6,219 bases of DNA from an uncultured Clostridia bacterium. GTDB taxonomy: Bacteria > Bacillota > Clostridia > Christensenellales > Borkfalkiaceae. Made by a program: the position numbers and the translations under genes. Positions 5,983 through 6,219 of the stretch are shown piece by piece (position 1 is the stretch's first letter; each line of letters starts with the position of its first letter). The notes beneath the pieces were generated by a model, which had not been told where the DNA came from, did not search any database, and was given only the letters and a program-made list of their open reading frames with translations. The DNA lies in the NCBI GenBank assembly GCA_947174975.1, contig CAMWLA010000070.1, forward strand, positions 1-6,219, in the 5' to 3' direction.

Positions 5983-6219
5983 ATGTCAGAAAAAAGTTAT
6001 AAAGCAGACGACTTAAAAATATTGGAAGGGCTTGAAGCAGTCCGTATGCGTCCCGGTATGTACATCGGTTCTACCGGCGTCAGAGGCTTGCATCACGTCC
6101 TTTGGGAAATAGTAGATAACTCCGTCGACGAGGCTGCCAACGGCTACGCCGACGAAATCACTGTAAAGCTTCACAGCGACGGTTCGGCTTCGGTCGAGGA
6201 CAACGGCAGAGGTATGCCT
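5983..6219 (+). CDS. parE: Type IIA DNA topoisomerase B subunit, N-terminal part (ParE favoured over GyrB)
   Basis: The first 79 codons of a gene cut by the right edge. They encode the start of the GHKL ATPase domain: the N-terminal arm DDLKILEGLEAVRMRPGMYIGS (9-30), ATP-binding helix EIVDNSVDEA (42-51) with catalytic Glu42 and Mg-binding Asn46, and VEDNGRGMP (71-79) with the adenine-contacting Asp73. With the A subunit (ParC or GyrA) such proteins use ATP to pass one DNA duplex through another: topoisomerase IV separates daughter chromosomes, gyrase adds negative supercoils. The sequences GLHHVLWEIVDN and DEAANGYA, and GRGMP rather than GRGIP, look more like Firmicutes ParE than GyrB, but this fragment cannot settle it. 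A parC-like gene just downstream would favour ParE. ATG 5983 gives the normal family N-terminus. AGGA at 5977-5980 is only two bases before it, unusually close. It has its own promoter and sits after a terminator, so it is separate from the lipid-gene unit. Confidence 0.95.
   Translation, partial: MSEKSYKADDLKILEGLEAVRMRPGMYIGSTGVRGLHHVLWEIVDNSVDEAANGYADEITVKLHSDGSASVEDNGRGMP

Overview
The window looks like chromosomal DNA from a Firmicute, probably an uncultivated gut-type Clostridia lineage. This is inferred from moderate GC content (estimated by eye), purine-rich ribosome binding sites, a TTG start, sigma-A type promoters, intrinsic terminators with T-tracts, and proteins whose motifs match clostridial versions of their families. 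All five genes lie on the + strand. I see no tRNA, rRNA, CRISPR array, insertion sequence, integrase or phage gene, so this is mostly ordinary core or near-core genome.

Layout. (1) Bases 1-2010 are the 3' part of a large gene for an extracytoplasmic, beta-rich surface protein. It is anchored by one C-terminal membrane helix with a short lysine-rich cytoplasmic tail, and the 5' end lies outside the window. A strong intrinsic terminator follows at 2023-2052. (2) Bases 2053-2186 hold a good promoter (TTGACC, 17 bp, TATCAT). A near-perfect 17-bp inverted repeat lies directly over its -10 box and is a candidate operator. (3) Bases 2187-5767 form a likely three-gene transcription unit: a double-GNAT acyltransferase-like protein of the YghO type, a flippase-like membrane protein of the LPG_synthase_TM/UPF0104 family, and a GT4 glycosyltransferase. 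The last two are translationally adjacent, with one base between stop and start. An imperfect hairpin sits between the first two genes. The unit ends at an intrinsic terminator (5780-5811). (4) Bases 5812-5982 are the leader of the next gene, with an extended -10 promoter and a small hairpin. (5) From 5983 to the window end is the N-terminal part of a type IIA topoisomerase B subunit, more ParE-like than GyrB-like.

How the genes may work together. The glycosyltransferase resembles enzymes that put sugars on membrane diacylglycerol. The membrane protein resembles the flippase half of MprF. The GNAT protein belongs to a fold that in MprF and related enzymes performs amino-acyl or acyl transfer. 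The plain reading is an envelope-lipid modification operon that makes, possibly decorates, and translocates a glycolipid. This is inference from family membership and gene order; no substrate can be read from the sequence. I found no convincing evidence for an entirely new system. The items most worth following are the palindrome on the -10 box, the GNAT/flippase/GT4 cassette, and the unassigned surface protein.
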